Assembly: GCA_025353105.1 (NCBI GenBank)
Contig: JANXRG010000036.1
Span: 37,596 to 101,595, forward strand
Direction of reading: 5' to 3'
From: Verrucomicrobiota bacterium
GTDB taxonomy: Bacteria; Verrucomicrobiota; Verrucomicrobiia; Chthoniobacterales; SZAS-18
Length of the DNA: 64,000 bases
Position 1 is the stretch's first letter. The number at the start of each line of letters is the position of its first letter. Positions 27,162 to 36,232 of this stretch are shown piece by piece. The notes beneath the pieces are model-generated. The model worked only from the letters and a program-made list of their open reading frames with translations. It did no database searches and had not been told where the DNA came from. Made by a program: the position numbers and the translations under genes.

Positions 27162-28982
27162 TCAACCCGCCAATGCCGTCTCGGCGGGTTGGTCGGCCGG
27201 CGCGTCGATCCACTTGCCGTGCTCGCGGATCAAGTCCTGGAGCCGGTCGACGGCTTCCAGCTCGGGAATGTTGAACTTCACCGCCTTCTTGCCGACGTAG
27301 AGATTTACCTTGCCGGGCGCGCCGCCCACATAGCCGAAATCGGCGTCCGCCATTTCGCCCGGACCGTTCACGATGCAGCCCATGATCGCGATTTTGACGC
27401 CCTTGAGGTGACCCGTGGCCTCGCGAATCTTCGCGGTCGTCGACTGCAGGTTGAACAGGGTCCGCCCGCAGCTCGGGCAGGCGACATAGTCCGTCTTGAA
27501 AATGCGCGCGCCGGCGGCCTGCAGCACATTGTACGCGAGGCGCAGCGACTGCCCCGGCGCTTCCTCGCCCTGCACGAGAATCGCGTCGCCGATGCCGTCG
27601 CAAAGCAGCGAACCGATGTGCGTTGCGGCCATCAGCATCGTCGGAAGAAAATCGCGCTCCGCGTCGTCCGAGGGAAAGAGTGTGTCCTTGAGCAGGATGG
27701 GATGTCGCTCGTCGATCCGCGCGGCCAGCACCCGATACGCCGTGATCACCGGCAGGTCCGCGAGACCATCGCGCACCGCGACGAGTCGGGCCTCCGGCGA
27801 CGCATTGATTTCCGCGACTGCCGCATCATCGCGGGGGTCGATTTCACAAAGCGTTCCCGCGGCGGCCGCCTCTTCGCGCACGATTTCCGGCTGGAAGTCA
27901 CCGAGCTGCGCGAGCTTGTGGGAAACCCGTTGGAACGTCGAGCGTGACACGACCACGCGCGGCACTTGCTCCTGGCCAAGCGCAAACCCCTGGATGGCAA
28001 GGTTGTCGACCTCGCGGCGGCGATACGAAAACGGATCAAACGAAAGCGCGCGCGGCGCGACATTCGAAGTCGCGATGCGGCCGTCGTTGTACGGGGCGAC
28101 GAGCGCCTGTGCGACGGGAATTTCGTGCACACTATCCTCCGTGAGCGAGACGCGGATGGTGTCGCCCACGCCATCCGCGAGCAACGAGCCGATGCCGGCA
28201 GCGCTCTTGATCCGGCCGTCCTCGCCGTCGCCCGCCTCGGTCACGCCGAGGTGAATCGGATAGTTCCAATCGGGGCCGAGCGCGTTGAGCCGCGCCACGA
28301 GTAGGCGGTAGGCATTGATCATCACCTTCGGGTTGCTCGCCTTCATCGAGAAGATGAGATCGTGGTACCCGAGGTCGCGCGCCACGCGGGTGTACTCGAG
28401 CGCGCTCTCGACCATGCCGAGCGGCGTGTCCCCGAACCGGTTCATGATCCGGTCGCTCAGCGAACCGTGATTCGTGCCGATGCGCATCGCGATGCCGCGC
28501 TGCTGGCAGAGGTGCACAAGCGGCGTGAATTTTTCCCGGATGCGTTCCAGCTCCGACTCGTACTGCTCATCGGTGTACTCGCGGACATTGAATTTTTTCG
28601 AGTCGGCAAAGTTGCCCGGATTGATGCGCACCTTCTCCACCCACTTCGCCGCCTCGAGCGCGGCGTCGGGCTTGAAATGGATGTCGGCGACCAACGGCAC
28701 GTCGCACCCGCGCGCGAGCAGACCGGCCTTGATCTCCTGCAGGTTCGCGGAGTCTTTCACCGTCGGTGCCGTGATGCGCACGATTTCACAGCCGACCGCC
28801 ACGAGATCGAGCGTCTGCTGGATACACGCCGCCGTGTCCATCGTGTCGCAGGTGATCATCGACTGGACGCGGATTGGGTTCGTGCCGCCAACGCCCACCC
28901 GACCGACTTTCACTTCGCGCGAAACGCGGCGCGCGTAGTGGAACGGGTTGGCGACAAACGAAAGTGGGGTGGCGGTGCTCAT
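27162..28982 (-). CDS. ispG: (E)-4-hydroxy-3-methylbut-2-enyl-diphosphate synthase, long form
   Basis: 606 residues. IspG makes HMBPP from MEcPP in the methylerythritol phosphate pathway using a [4Fe-4S] cluster. It has an N-terminal TIM barrel (RVQSMITCDTMDT, VADIHFKPDAAL, KVRINPGNF), a large inserted domain of the plant/chlamydial/Bacteroidetes type (about 300-480), and a C-terminal iron-sulfur domain with Cys ligands in ACPSCGRTLF and MGCIVNGPGE. It is the last gene of the cdsA-dxr-rseP-ispG run, so two steps of one pathway are encoded together. The NAD-independent electron donor is not in the window. Confidence 0.96.
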   Translation of the reverse strand: MSTATPLSFVANPFHYARRVSREVKVGRVGVGGTNPIRVQSMITCDTMDTAACIQQTLDLVAVGCEIVRITAPTVKDSANLQEIKAGLLARGCDVPLVADIHFKPDAALEAAKWVEKVRINPGNFADSKKFNVREYTDEQYESELERIREKFTPLVHLCQQRGIAMRIGTNHGSLSDRIMNRFGDTPLGMVESALEYTRVARDLGYHDLIFSMKASNPKVMINAYRLLVARLNALGPDWNYPIHLGVTEAGDGEDGRIKSAAGIGSLLADGVGDTIRVSLTEDSVHEIPVAQALVAPYNDGRIATSNVAPRALSFDPFSYRRREVDNLAIQGFALGQEQVPRVVVSRSTFQRVSHKLAQLGDFQPEIVREEAAAAGTLCEIDPRDDAAVAEINASPEARLVAVRDGLADLPVITAYRVLAARIDERHPILLKDTLFPSDDAERDFLPTMLMAATHIGSLLCDGIGDAILVQGEEAPGQSLRLAYNVLQAAGARIFKTDYVACPSCGRTLFNLQSTTAKIREATGHLKGVKIAIMGCIVNGPGEMADADFGYVGGAPGKVNLYVGKKAVKFNIPELEAVDRLQDLIREHGKWIDAPADQPAETALAG

Positions 28983-29079
28983 CGAAGGGGCAGCGAAGGG
29001 CTAAATTACCAGATTTTCCCAATTGACCAAATCGGGAACCGCTGGGAAACCCAGCCGGCCGGCAATTGTGACCGCGCCT

Positions 29080-30744
29080 CTATCCGTTTGTCTTCGCGCT
29101 CGACTGGTCGGCGGGGACGAACTTCAGTTCGGTGGCGGGGCGGCTGCGCTTGAGGAACGGCAGGTCCAGCGTGTCGAACACCGTGACGTAAAGCATGAAG
29201 CCGATGATGACGACGGCGCACGCGGTTTGCACCACCTCAAGCACGCGCACGCTCACCGGCTTTCGGCGAATCAGTTCAAGCAACGCGAGCGTGATGTGTC
29301 CCCCGTCGAGCACGGGAATCGGAAGCAGATTCAGCAGGGCGAGATTGACGTTCATGAACACGCTGAACCAAAGCGCGAGCCGCCACCCCTGTTCGCTATT
29401 CAACAGGTGATAATAGATCCGGCTGATCCCGACCGGGCCGCTGAGGTCCTTGAGGTTGAGCTCGGACTTGGAGGAGAAAAGCGCGCCGAACGTGTTCACC
29501 ATCGTGCGCACGGGCTGCACCAATTGATCGATGATGCCCGGGTGCGTGATCTTGAGCACGCCCCAGTCGTCCCATACGATTCCGTCGGCGTTGCGGTCCC
29601 ATTCAATCCCGATCATCGCCAGCTTGTTGTTCACTTCCAACAGGGGTGTGACGGAGACCGTCTTAGTCTCGTCGCCGCGCCGCAGCGACACTTCGAAGGG
29701 CTGATTCAACTTCGACTGGGCGAGTTGCGAAAATTTTGCATATGTCGCCGACTTGCCATCTGCCAGGAGAATCTGATCACCTGGCTTGAACCCGGCGAGG
29801 TCGGCTGGAGCGCCCTTGACGACGGTCTTCACGACCGTGATCGCGGGGGGAAAGGGGAGTGAAATCCGCCCACCGCCCCGTTCCACGGTCACGGGCACTG
29901 GCTCGCCGGGATTCACATCCTGCGCCGCGTCGATGTCAGCAAGGCTCAGGACCGGTTTACCGCCGACCTGGACAATGACGTCATTTACCCGGAAGCCGGC
30001 TTTTTCCGCGCGGCTTCCCGGGAGGACCCTGGCGATCATGGGGGTTTCGGCCGGAGCGATCGGTAACTGGCGCTTCTCCGTTCGGCCGAAGCCCTTGACC
30101 TCGCGGCGATACGGTTCGGGTTCAAACGTCAGGATTTGGCCCTCGCGTTTCACCTTCACCGGAATGGTCGCTCCTTCGCTGCTGATCACGTTCCAAGCGA
30201 CGCTGTCGCTCATCCCGTTGAACGACTTTACCGGTCGGCCGTCCACCTCAAGAATCTCGTCGCCCGGCCGCAGACCCGCCTTCCACGCCGACGAATCTTT
30301 CGCGACGGCCCCGATGATGACCGGCTGGGCGTCGCCCTGGCGGACCGGCTTACCCACCACCGTCACCACAACCGCAAAAGCCACGGCCAGCAGCAGACTG
30401 AAGAGCGGTCCGGCGAAGGCGACGATGATTTTATCGAGCGCGGACACGGGCGGGAGCGCGGCGCGATCGGTTGCAGATTCGCCTTCGATGGACTCCATCG
30501 GCGCCATCTGCGGCAGTGCGACAAAGCCACCGGCAGGGATGGAGCCCAGGCTATATTCAACGCCGTTGATCTTCTTCTTCCAGATCGGTTTGCCGAACCA
30601 GATGCCAAATTTCTCCACCACGAGACCGCGCCACCGGGCGGCGAGAAAGTGGCCCAACTCGTGGACCACGATCAGCAGGTTAAAGATGACGATGACCTGC
30701 AGAAGGATGAGCGCGGCTTTGCCGAAGCTGAAAAGGGATTCCAT
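29080..30744 (-). CDS. rseP: RIP metalloprotease RseP (site-2 protease)
   Basis: 554-residue intramembrane zinc protease of the inner membrane. HELGH (residues 28-32) in the first helix and LDGGH in a late helix supply the zinc ligands. Between them lie PDZ domains: clear ones around VIIGAVAKDSSAWKAGLRPGD, ARVLPGSRAEKAGFRVND and VVKGAPADLAGFKPGD, so three rather than the usual two. It probably releases a sigma factor by cutting an anti-sigma factor in the envelope-stress response. It lies 97 bp upstream of ispG and 107 bp downstream of dxr. Confidence 0.95.
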   Translation of the reverse strand: MESLFSFGKAALILLQVIVIFNLLIVVHELGHFLAARWRGLVVEKFGIWFGKPIWKKKINGVEYSLGSIPAGGFVALPQMAPMESIEGESATDRAALPPVSALDKIIVAFAGPLFSLLLAVAFAVVVTVVGKPVRQGDAQPVIIGAVAKDSSAWKAGLRPGDEILEVDGRPVKSFNGMSDSVAWNVISSEGATIPVKVKREGQILTFEPEPYRREVKGFGRTEKRQLPIAPAETPMIARVLPGSRAEKAGFRVNDVIVQVGGKPVLSLADIDAAQDVNPGEPVPVTVERGGGRISLPFPPAITVVKTVVKGAPADLAGFKPGDQILLADGKSATYAKFSQLAQSKLNQPFEVSLRRGDETKTVSVTPLLEVNNKLAMIGIEWDRNADGIVWDDWGVLKITHPGIIDQLVQPVRTMVNTFGALFSSKSELNLKDLSGPVGISRIYYHLLNSEQGWRLALWFSVFMNVNLALLNLLPIPVLDGGHITLALLELIRRKPVSVRVLEVVQTACAVVIIGFMLYVTVFDTLDLPFLKRSRPATELKFVPADQSSAKTNG

Positions 30745-30851
30745 GCGGATAAAAGGCTACGGCGATCTACGACGGGAGAGGGCGGATGTAAACGGAGACC
30801 CTTAGACTCCGGCCACGCTGGATTTGCTCAATCCACGGGGGGCCGACCGTG

Positions 30852-32009
30852 TCACAGAAGCGCCGACGCCTGCTGCCGCGCCCAGCGGTCCGCCTCGAGA
30901 ATCTGCTCGAGCGACGCGCGGAGCGTCGCTTGGTGGACCTGCATCGTGGCCTCGACCAGCGACCAGATCCGCGGAAACGCAATGCGGTCGGCGAGGAACG
31001 CGGCCACGGCGATTTCGTTCGCGGCATTCATCACGGCCGGCATCGTTCCGCCGGTGCGGCCGGCGTGCGCGGCCAGATCCAGCGCTGGAAAGACGTCTCG
31101 CCGCGGCGGCTCGAAGTCGAGCGTGCGCAGCTCCGCGAAATCGAGCGGCGGCAGCCGGTTCGGCACGCGCTCCGGCCAGCAAATCGCGTATTGAATCGGG
31201 AAACACATGTCCGAATGGCTGAGCTGCGCGAGCACGGACCCGTCCACGAATTCGACCATCGAATGCACGATGCTCTGCGGATGGACGACGACCTCCACGC
31301 GATCCATCTCGACGTCGAACAGCCAGCGCGCCTCGATCATCTCGAGGCCCTTGTTGAAGAGCGTGGCCGAGTCGATCGAGATTTTCGCGCCCATGTTCCA
31401 CGTCGGATGCTTGAGCGCCTGCGCGCGCGTGGCCGACGCGATCGTTTCCGGGCTCGCGGTGCGAAAGGGCCCGCCGGACGCGGTGAGGATCAGCCGCTTC
31501 ACCGTGCGCGGATCGCGGCCCTCGAGGCATTGAAAGATCGCGTTGTGCTCACTGTCGACCGGCAGCACGCGCACGCTCCTGGCCGCGGCGCGGCCCATCA
31601 CGACCTCGCCCGCCATCACGAGGATCTCCTTGCTGGCGACCGCGAGATCGCGCCCGGCTTCAATCGCGGCCAACGCCGGCCGGAGTCCGCCCGTGCCGAC
31701 GATCGCAATCAACACGATGTCCGCCGGCGCGGCGCTCGCCGCTAATTCGACGAGCCCGGCTTCGCCCGTAAGAATCTTGGGCGCATAACCCGGCGCGAGC
31801 GCGGCGCGGAGGTCATCGAGTTTCGATTCGTCGACGAGGCAGAGCGCGGCGGGGCGGAATTCATTCGCCTGGGCGGCCAGACCCGCCGCGTTCTGGTGCG
31901 CCGCGAGACCCGTGAGCTGAACGCGGTCGGGCAAATCTCGCGCGACTTTCGCCGCGCTTTCGCCGATCGAACCGGTGGCTCCGAGAACAATGACGCGACG
32001 CACGGACAT
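30852..32009 (-). CDS. dxr: 1-deoxy-D-xylulose 5-phosphate reductoisomerase
   Basis: 385 residues from ATG 32009. It converts DXP to MEP, the committed MEP-pathway step, with NADPH. Visible are the Rossmann GATGSIGESAAKVA, the substrate/metal motifs LPVDSEHNAIFQC and LTASGGPFR, NMGAKISIDSATLFNKGLEMIEA, and VHPQSIVHSMVEF. The start codon directly abuts the end of palindromic element copy C, which therefore forms its whole upstream region back to cdsA. It is co-directional with cdsA, rseP and ispG. Confidence 0.97.
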   Translation of the reverse strand: MSVRRVIVLGATGSIGESAAKVARDLPDRVQLTGLAAHQNAAGLAAQANEFRPAALCLVDESKLDDLRAALAPGYAPKILTGEAGLVELAASAAPADIVLIAIVGTGGLRPALAAIEAGRDLAVASKEILVMAGEVVMGRAAARSVRVLPVDSEHNAIFQCLEGRDPRTVKRLILTASGGPFRTASPETIASATRAQALKHPTWNMGAKISIDSATLFNKGLEMIEARWLFDVEMDRVEVVVHPQSIVHSMVEFVDGSVLAQLSHSDMCFPIQYAICWPERVPNRLPPLDFAELRTLDFEPPRRDVFPALDLAAHAGRTGGTMPAVMNAANEIAVAAFLADRIAFPRIWSLVEATMQVHQATLRASLEQILEADRWARQQASALL

Positions 32010-32010
32010 A

Positions 32011-32197
32011 AGAAACTCGAAGTTCGAAATTGCCTTTTGACGTCGGAGAATTGCTTGAAAGGCTATCTCGCTTCGCTCGGTTCGAAGAAAGTCTGAGATT
32101 CGAAGTTCAAATGCGGACGTGCGGACGGGACGCGGCTTTTCGAACTTTAGGTTTTCTGCGTTTCCTTCGAGTTTCGATCTTCGAATTTCGAGTTTCC
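32011..32197. repeat. intergenic palindromic element, family I copy C
   Basis: A 187-bp element that fills the gap between the cdsA stop (32209) and the dxr start (32009) almost exactly. The left arm 32011-32034 and right arm 32161-32197 are inverted GAAACTCGAAGTTCGAAA-type sequences. The interior shares with copy D a 38-bp identical run (32055-32092) that contains a CTTCG/CGAAG hairpin. If cdsA-dxr is one transcript, the element is transcribed inside it. Confidence 0.85.
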
Positions 32198-32208
32198 GGT
32201 CCCCGCAT

Positions 32209-33129
32209 TCAACCAGCCAAACGAAGAAAGAGGTACAGGACCGGCGCGGTGAAGAGGACGCTGTCGACGAGGTCGAGCATTCCGCCGATACCGGGGAAGA
32301 GCGAGCCGGAGTCCTTGCAGCCGGTGGCGCGTTTGATGAGCGATTCGACCAGATCCCCAAGCACGGCGGCGAGGCCGACGGCGAGACCGAGGGGAATCGC
32401 CCACGTCATCGTAATCGGTTGGAGCACCTGCGGGAACATGGTCACGAGCAGGACGCTGATGAAAGCCGAGGCGAGGAGGGCTCCGCCGAATCCCTCCCAC
32501 GTTTTCCCTGGGCTGATGCGCGGGATCATCTTGTGTCGACCAATCAGGCTGCCCACGCAATAGGCGCCGATGTCGGAGAATTTCGTCACCAGCAGGAGGT
32601 AAAGCACGAAGAACACGCCGGGGATGGGGCCGTTTTCGAGTCGCACCGGCCCGAGCATGAAAATCTTCGCGAGGAAGTTCATCAGCCACGCGACGTAAAG
32701 CAGACCGAGGAACGTGTGGGCGATGTTTGAGACCGACGCGGGATGCGGCGCCTCCGCGCAAACGAGCTGACGTATGCCGAGCGAAAGAAAGGCAAGCGAA
32801 AGAAATCCCAGCTCGAATTCGTACGTCCAAACCAGCCCGTATTGGTGAAGAATCGGCAGGCCGGTCGCAAAAAACAGAACGCCGAGCGCCATGCCGGCCG
32901 GGCGATCGCAAGGCAGTCCTCCGTGTTCGAGCAGGCGGTAGAATTCGTGCAGCGCCACCAGCGCGGCCACCGCCGTGAACGCAAAGATGCCCGGGGACCA
33001 GCCGATGACGAGCGTCCCGATCACCGCGGCCCACAGCACGACGGTGCTGAAGAGGCGACGGATCAATACATTCGTCTTGGTCGGCGCGACAGCGGGGGGC
33101 GAGGTCGCGGCGGTGGGCTCAGGAGACAT
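32209..33129 (-). CDS. cdsA: phosphatidate cytidylyltransferase
   Basis: 306-residue integral membrane enzyme that makes CDP-diacylglycerol from phosphatidate and CTP. It has about eight hydrophobic helices, and the C-terminal CdsA signature is intact: GDLVESLIKRATGCKDSG followed by LFPGIGGMLDLVDSVLF. An N-terminal soluble extension of about 25 residues is Thr/Ala/Pro-rich. It is first in the cdsA-dxr-rseP-ispG run. The usual upstream uppS is not here; a dynamin-like gene precedes it. Confidence 0.95.
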   Translation of the reverse strand: MSPEPTAATSPPAVAPTKTNVLIRRLFSTVVLWAAVIGTLVIGWSPGIFAFTAVAALVALHEFYRLLEHGGLPCDRPAGMALGVLFFATGLPILHQYGLVWTYEFELGFLSLAFLSLGIRQLVCAEAPHPASVSNIAHTFLGLLYVAWLMNFLAKIFMLGPVRLENGPIPGVFFVLYLLLVTKFSDIGAYCVGSLIGRHKMIPRISPGKTWEGFGGALLASAFISVLLVTMFPQVLQPITMTWAIPLGLAVGLAAVLGDLVESLIKRATGCKDSGSLFPGIGGMLDLVDSVLFTAPVLYLFLRLAG

Positions 33130-33294
33130 TTCGAGAGGCGGGAACAGGACTCATTAATCCGCGCGGGGTGCACCGATGTCCAACATCTTTCGAAAAGGTG
33201 GATCGACCTTGCAAATCTTGATGCAAGGAAGAGTCACAAGAATGGGTAATCTAATGAGGCCGCTGTTGGCATGCTGCCGCGGATCGCTTGCACG

Positions 33295-35049
33295 TTACTG
33301 CGATCGGCGACCTTCGATTCGCCCACGGACGCGCTGCAGATTCTGTGAGAGATCGTCGACCCGCAAGGCAATCTCGCGCCAGCGGGCCTCCTCGGCGTGC
33401 CCGAATTCCTCGTAGGGTGCCAGGGCGCGCATAAGCCGGTCGTGACAGGTTTCGATAAACCGCGCGAACAGCGTGCGGATCGAACGTGCGATCGTTTCAC
33501 CCTGATCCGTCATGGCCACTTCGTACGCGTCCAGAATTTGTTTTCTCCGCCCTATCGCCGTGAGGCCGATGCCACCCGGCATCTCGTCGAGGACCTCCGA
33601 GGCGCTTTGCACACTCAGTTCCGTGAGCCGGTCGGTCAGCGCGGCCGCCAGACTTTGACCGCTCGAAGTCGCGCGCAGAAACCGCGCGCCGGCCGCTTCC
33701 GCGAAGGCCGCGCGTAGCTCGCGCTCGGCGGCGTCTCCATCCAGCGCCTCGGACAGATGATCCTCGAGTTCGCTCTGCCGCTCCGCGCGCCGCCGCAGCA
33801 AATCGTCGTCTGGTGTCCCTGGCTTCGGGTGCGGGCCCAGCTGCACCCACGTATCGATCAATCCGGCAAACTGCATCCGCGCCGCCCGCATCTCCGAGCC
33901 GATTCGCTCGATCGCGATCTCAACCTGCCGCGCCAGCGACGCGTGGACCGCCGGCGCCAGGCCGGCGCGGAAGGACTCCTTCCACGCCTGATCACTCGTC
34001 CACGTGAACTTCATCGCCCGCATCGGGTGAAGGCGCTCGCCCAGCATCTGCACACCGCGCGTCCAGCAGCGCGTCAATGCGCGATCGAAATCGTGCTGCA
34101 GGCCTTCCACCGAGAGCCGTTGCTCCGACAACTTTTCGTACATCTGCCGCGTCGCGCGCGAGAGTTCATGGCGGTCGGACTCGAGCAGACTCAACGCGAA
34201 GCCCACCTTTTCCGCCATCGGTTTGAGCTCCAGCTGTCCGAGCCGGACCGACCTCAGCATCCGCTCGAAGCGCAACGGGTCGGACTCCAGCAGCTGATTG
34301 ACCGTGCGCTCAAGCGGACCGAACCCGCTCTGCTCCCACAACCCGTCCACCGGTCCCTCGCCGCGTTTTACCCGCAGCGCCTTCTTCGCGGACACCGGGA
34401 AAATCGGCACGTCCTCGCGCAGGCGTTCCTCGCACATCTTCCTTACGTGGGCCGTGATTGCATCCACCTCGTGCGTCTCGCGCAGATCGATTTGCTGCAC
34501 CACGACGATAACCCGCCGCAACCAGCGCCGCTGGATGTGCTCGAGGAACTCCCAGGCCGCGGCACTCCACGGATTGGTGACGGGAAACACGTAGAAAACG
34601 ACATCCGCGAGCGGGACGAAACCGGCCGCGATCTCGTTGTGTCGCGGGTCGATGGAGTTCACGCCCGGGGTGTCGACGAGCTGGAAGTCACGCAGAAAAT
34701 TATCCGACCGGTGATGTTCGATGAGCGCCCGGCCCGACTCCAGATCGGTCGGCTCGAGGCCGAACATAAATCGATGCACGCGATCGGTCGCCGGCAACGC
34801 ATCGGCGCGACACACCTCGCGTCCGAAAAGCGCGTTGAGCAGCGTGGATTTTCCCGCCTTCACCTCGCCCGCAACCATGATGGTGAACGGCGAGCGCAGA
34901 TCCGTCGCCATCCCGTAAAGCTGCTGGAGCGCGGGTGTCAGCAAGCCGGCGTCCCGCGCGATACCCATCAGCGCGAACAAGGCCGTGCCCAGCTCCGCGC
35001 GAAGCTCGAGAGGCTCGTCCCCCAGGGGTTTGGCGGGCGATGGTGTCAT
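33295..35049 (-). CDS. dynamin-like GTPase
   Basis: 584 residues. An N-terminal GTPase domain (about 50-250) carries P-loop GEVKAGKSTLLNAL, a switch-I Thr region (ADALPATDRVHRF), G3 DTPGVNSIDP and a G4-like VVVQQIDL. It continues into a long helical stalk of about 330 residues. No clear membrane helix is seen, unlike Nostoc BDLP-type paddles, so membrane binding would need an amphipathic tip. Bacterial dynamins take part in membrane remodelling, repair or phage defence. It is a single gene, whereas many occur in tandem pairs. The 165 bases between it and cdsA hold nothing I can support. Confidence 0.85.
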   Translation of the reverse strand: MTPSPAKPLGDEPLELRAELGTALFALMGIARDAGLLTPALQQLYGMATDLRSPFTIMVAGEVKAGKSTLLNALFGREVCRADALPATDRVHRFMFGLEPTDLESGRALIEHHRSDNFLRDFQLVDTPGVNSIDPRHNEIAAGFVPLADVVFYVFPVTNPWSAAAWEFLEHIQRRWLRRVIVVVQQIDLRETHEVDAITAHVRKMCEERLREDVPIFPVSAKKALRVKRGEGPVDGLWEQSGFGPLERTVNQLLESDPLRFERMLRSVRLGQLELKPMAEKVGFALSLLESDRHELSRATRQMYEKLSEQRLSVEGLQHDFDRALTRCWTRGVQMLGERLHPMRAMKFTWTSDQAWKESFRAGLAPAVHASLARQVEIAIERIGSEMRAARMQFAGLIDTWVQLGPHPKPGTPDDDLLRRRAERQSELEDHLSEALDGDAAERELRAAFAEAAGARFLRATSSGQSLAAALTDRLTELSVQSASEVLDEMPGGIGLTAIGRRKQILDAYEVAMTDQGETIARSIRTLFARFIETCHDRLMRALAPYEEFGHAEEARWREIALRVDDLSQNLQRVRGRIEGRRSQ

Positions 35050-35199
35050 ATCGGCACAGCCCTTCTTAATGCCACGGGGTGCCCGGGCTCAAACTTAAAC
35101 GGGACCCTCGGGACTTCCCGCTGCACCCGCCCCTCGAAAAAGGCTCGGCGGCGCGGAAGGAATCGGGCAGATTCGCCGCTCCACCCGACGCTCTCTCCC

Positions 35200-36027
35200 A
35201 TGCTGATTCAAAATTTCTTTCCCAAGGATCTCTACGCCGGCAAAACCGTTTTTGTCACCGGCGGTGGCAGCGGCATCAACCTGGGCGTCGCGAAAAATTT
35301 CGCCGTCCTCGGCGCGAATATCGCGATCTGCGGGCGCACCCGCGAAAAACTCGAGGTGGCCTCGGGAGAACTCGTTGCGCTCGGCGCAAAGGTCTGCGCG
35401 GAGACGGCCGACGTCCGCGATTATGCCGCCGTCGAGGCGGCGATGGCCAAGTCACGCGCGGAACTTGGTCCCATCTCGGTGTTGGTCGCCGGCGCGGCGG
35501 GCAACTTTCCGTGCGCGGCGGAGCAGCTCACCCCGAATGGATTCAAGTCGGTGGTGGATATCGATCTCCTCGGCACGTTCAACGCGTCGCGGGCGGCGTT
35601 CGAGCAACTGCGCGAGACCAAGGGCAGCATCATTTTCATTTCGGCGGGCCAGGCGTTCATTCCCTATGCGTGGCAGGCGCACGTTGGCGCGGCCAAGGCG
35701 GGGGTCGACAACCTCATGCGCAACCTCGCGATGGAGTGGGGGCGTTTCGGCATCCGCGTGAACAGCATTGCGCCCGGCCCCATCGGAGGCACCGAGGGCA
35801 TGCGCCGGCTCGGGCCTGAGGAATTGCACGAACAATTCAAGCGCGCGATTCCGCTCGGGCGCTTCGGGACGGTCGATGAGATCGGGCAGGTCGCCGCGTT
35901 CCTCGCGTCGCCGCTCGCCACGTTCATCACAGGTTCGTTGATCGTAGCCGACGGCGGCCAGAATCTGCCCGGATCGGGAGTCTGGATCTCGCTGCTCGCG
36001 AGCGCGATGGCGAAAGCCAAGAGTTAG
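35200..36027 (+). CDS. SDR oxidoreductase, 2,4-dienoyl-CoA reductase-like
   Basis: 275 residues from ATG 35200; the frame is open for over 1.4 kb upstream antisense to the dynamin gene, but homology begins here. It has a Rossmann core with TGGGSGINLGVAKNF and AGAAGNFPC. The canonical YxxxK is replaced by VGAAK: the Lys is kept and the Tyr is missing, as in 2,4-dienoyl-CoA reductases, and GPIGGTEGMRRLGP and FLASPLATFITGSLIVADGG closely follow the peroxisomal DECR2 pattern. The likely role is NADPH reduction of dienoyl-CoA in unsaturated fatty acid beta-oxidation. No other beta-oxidation genes are near. Confidence 0.87.
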   Translation: MLIQNFFPKDLYAGKTVFVTGGGSGINLGVAKNFAVLGANIAICGRTREKLEVASGELVALGAKVCAETADVRDYAAVEAAMAKSRAELGPISVLVAGAAGNFPCAAEQLTPNGFKSVVDIDLLGTFNASRAAFEQLRETKGSIIFISAGQAFIPYAWQAHVGAAKAGVDNLMRNLAMEWGRFGIRVNSIAPGPIGGTEGMRRLGPEELHEQFKRAIPLGRFGTVDEIGQVAAFLASPLATFITGSLIVADGGQNLPGSGVWISLLASAMAKAKS

Positions 36028-36039
36028 GGATTGAGAAGT

Positions 36040-36232
36040 TCTATTCTCGAAAGTTGGAATTGCCCTTTGATCTCGGAGAAATGTTTGAAAGGCTATCTCG
36101 CTTCGCTCGGTTCGAAGAAAGTGTCGGATGCGGTGGAAGCGGCGAAAAGTTCCAAAGCGGCCATTTGAGTTTTCTCAGTTTTCCCGTCATAAACCTTTTT
36201 CGAGTTTTGAATTTGAAGCTTCGAGCTTCCCC
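36040..36232. repeat. intergenic palindromic element, family I copy D
   Basis: A 193-bp element after the SDR gene. The interior 36085-36122 is identical over 38 bp to copy C at 32055-32092, and similarity extends on both sides. The right arm 36198-36232 (CGAGTTTTGAATTTGAAGC) is the clearer one. The left arm near 36049-36060 is degraded. The right arm is read as the last 14 codons of the minus-strand membrane protein that starts at 36624. Confidence 0.8.

Noticed and set aside
33757..35199. 481-codon upstream extension of the SDR frame
   Set aside because: It is antisense to the dynamin-like gene, with His/Arg/Gln-rich shadow composition; homology starts at the ATG at 35200.
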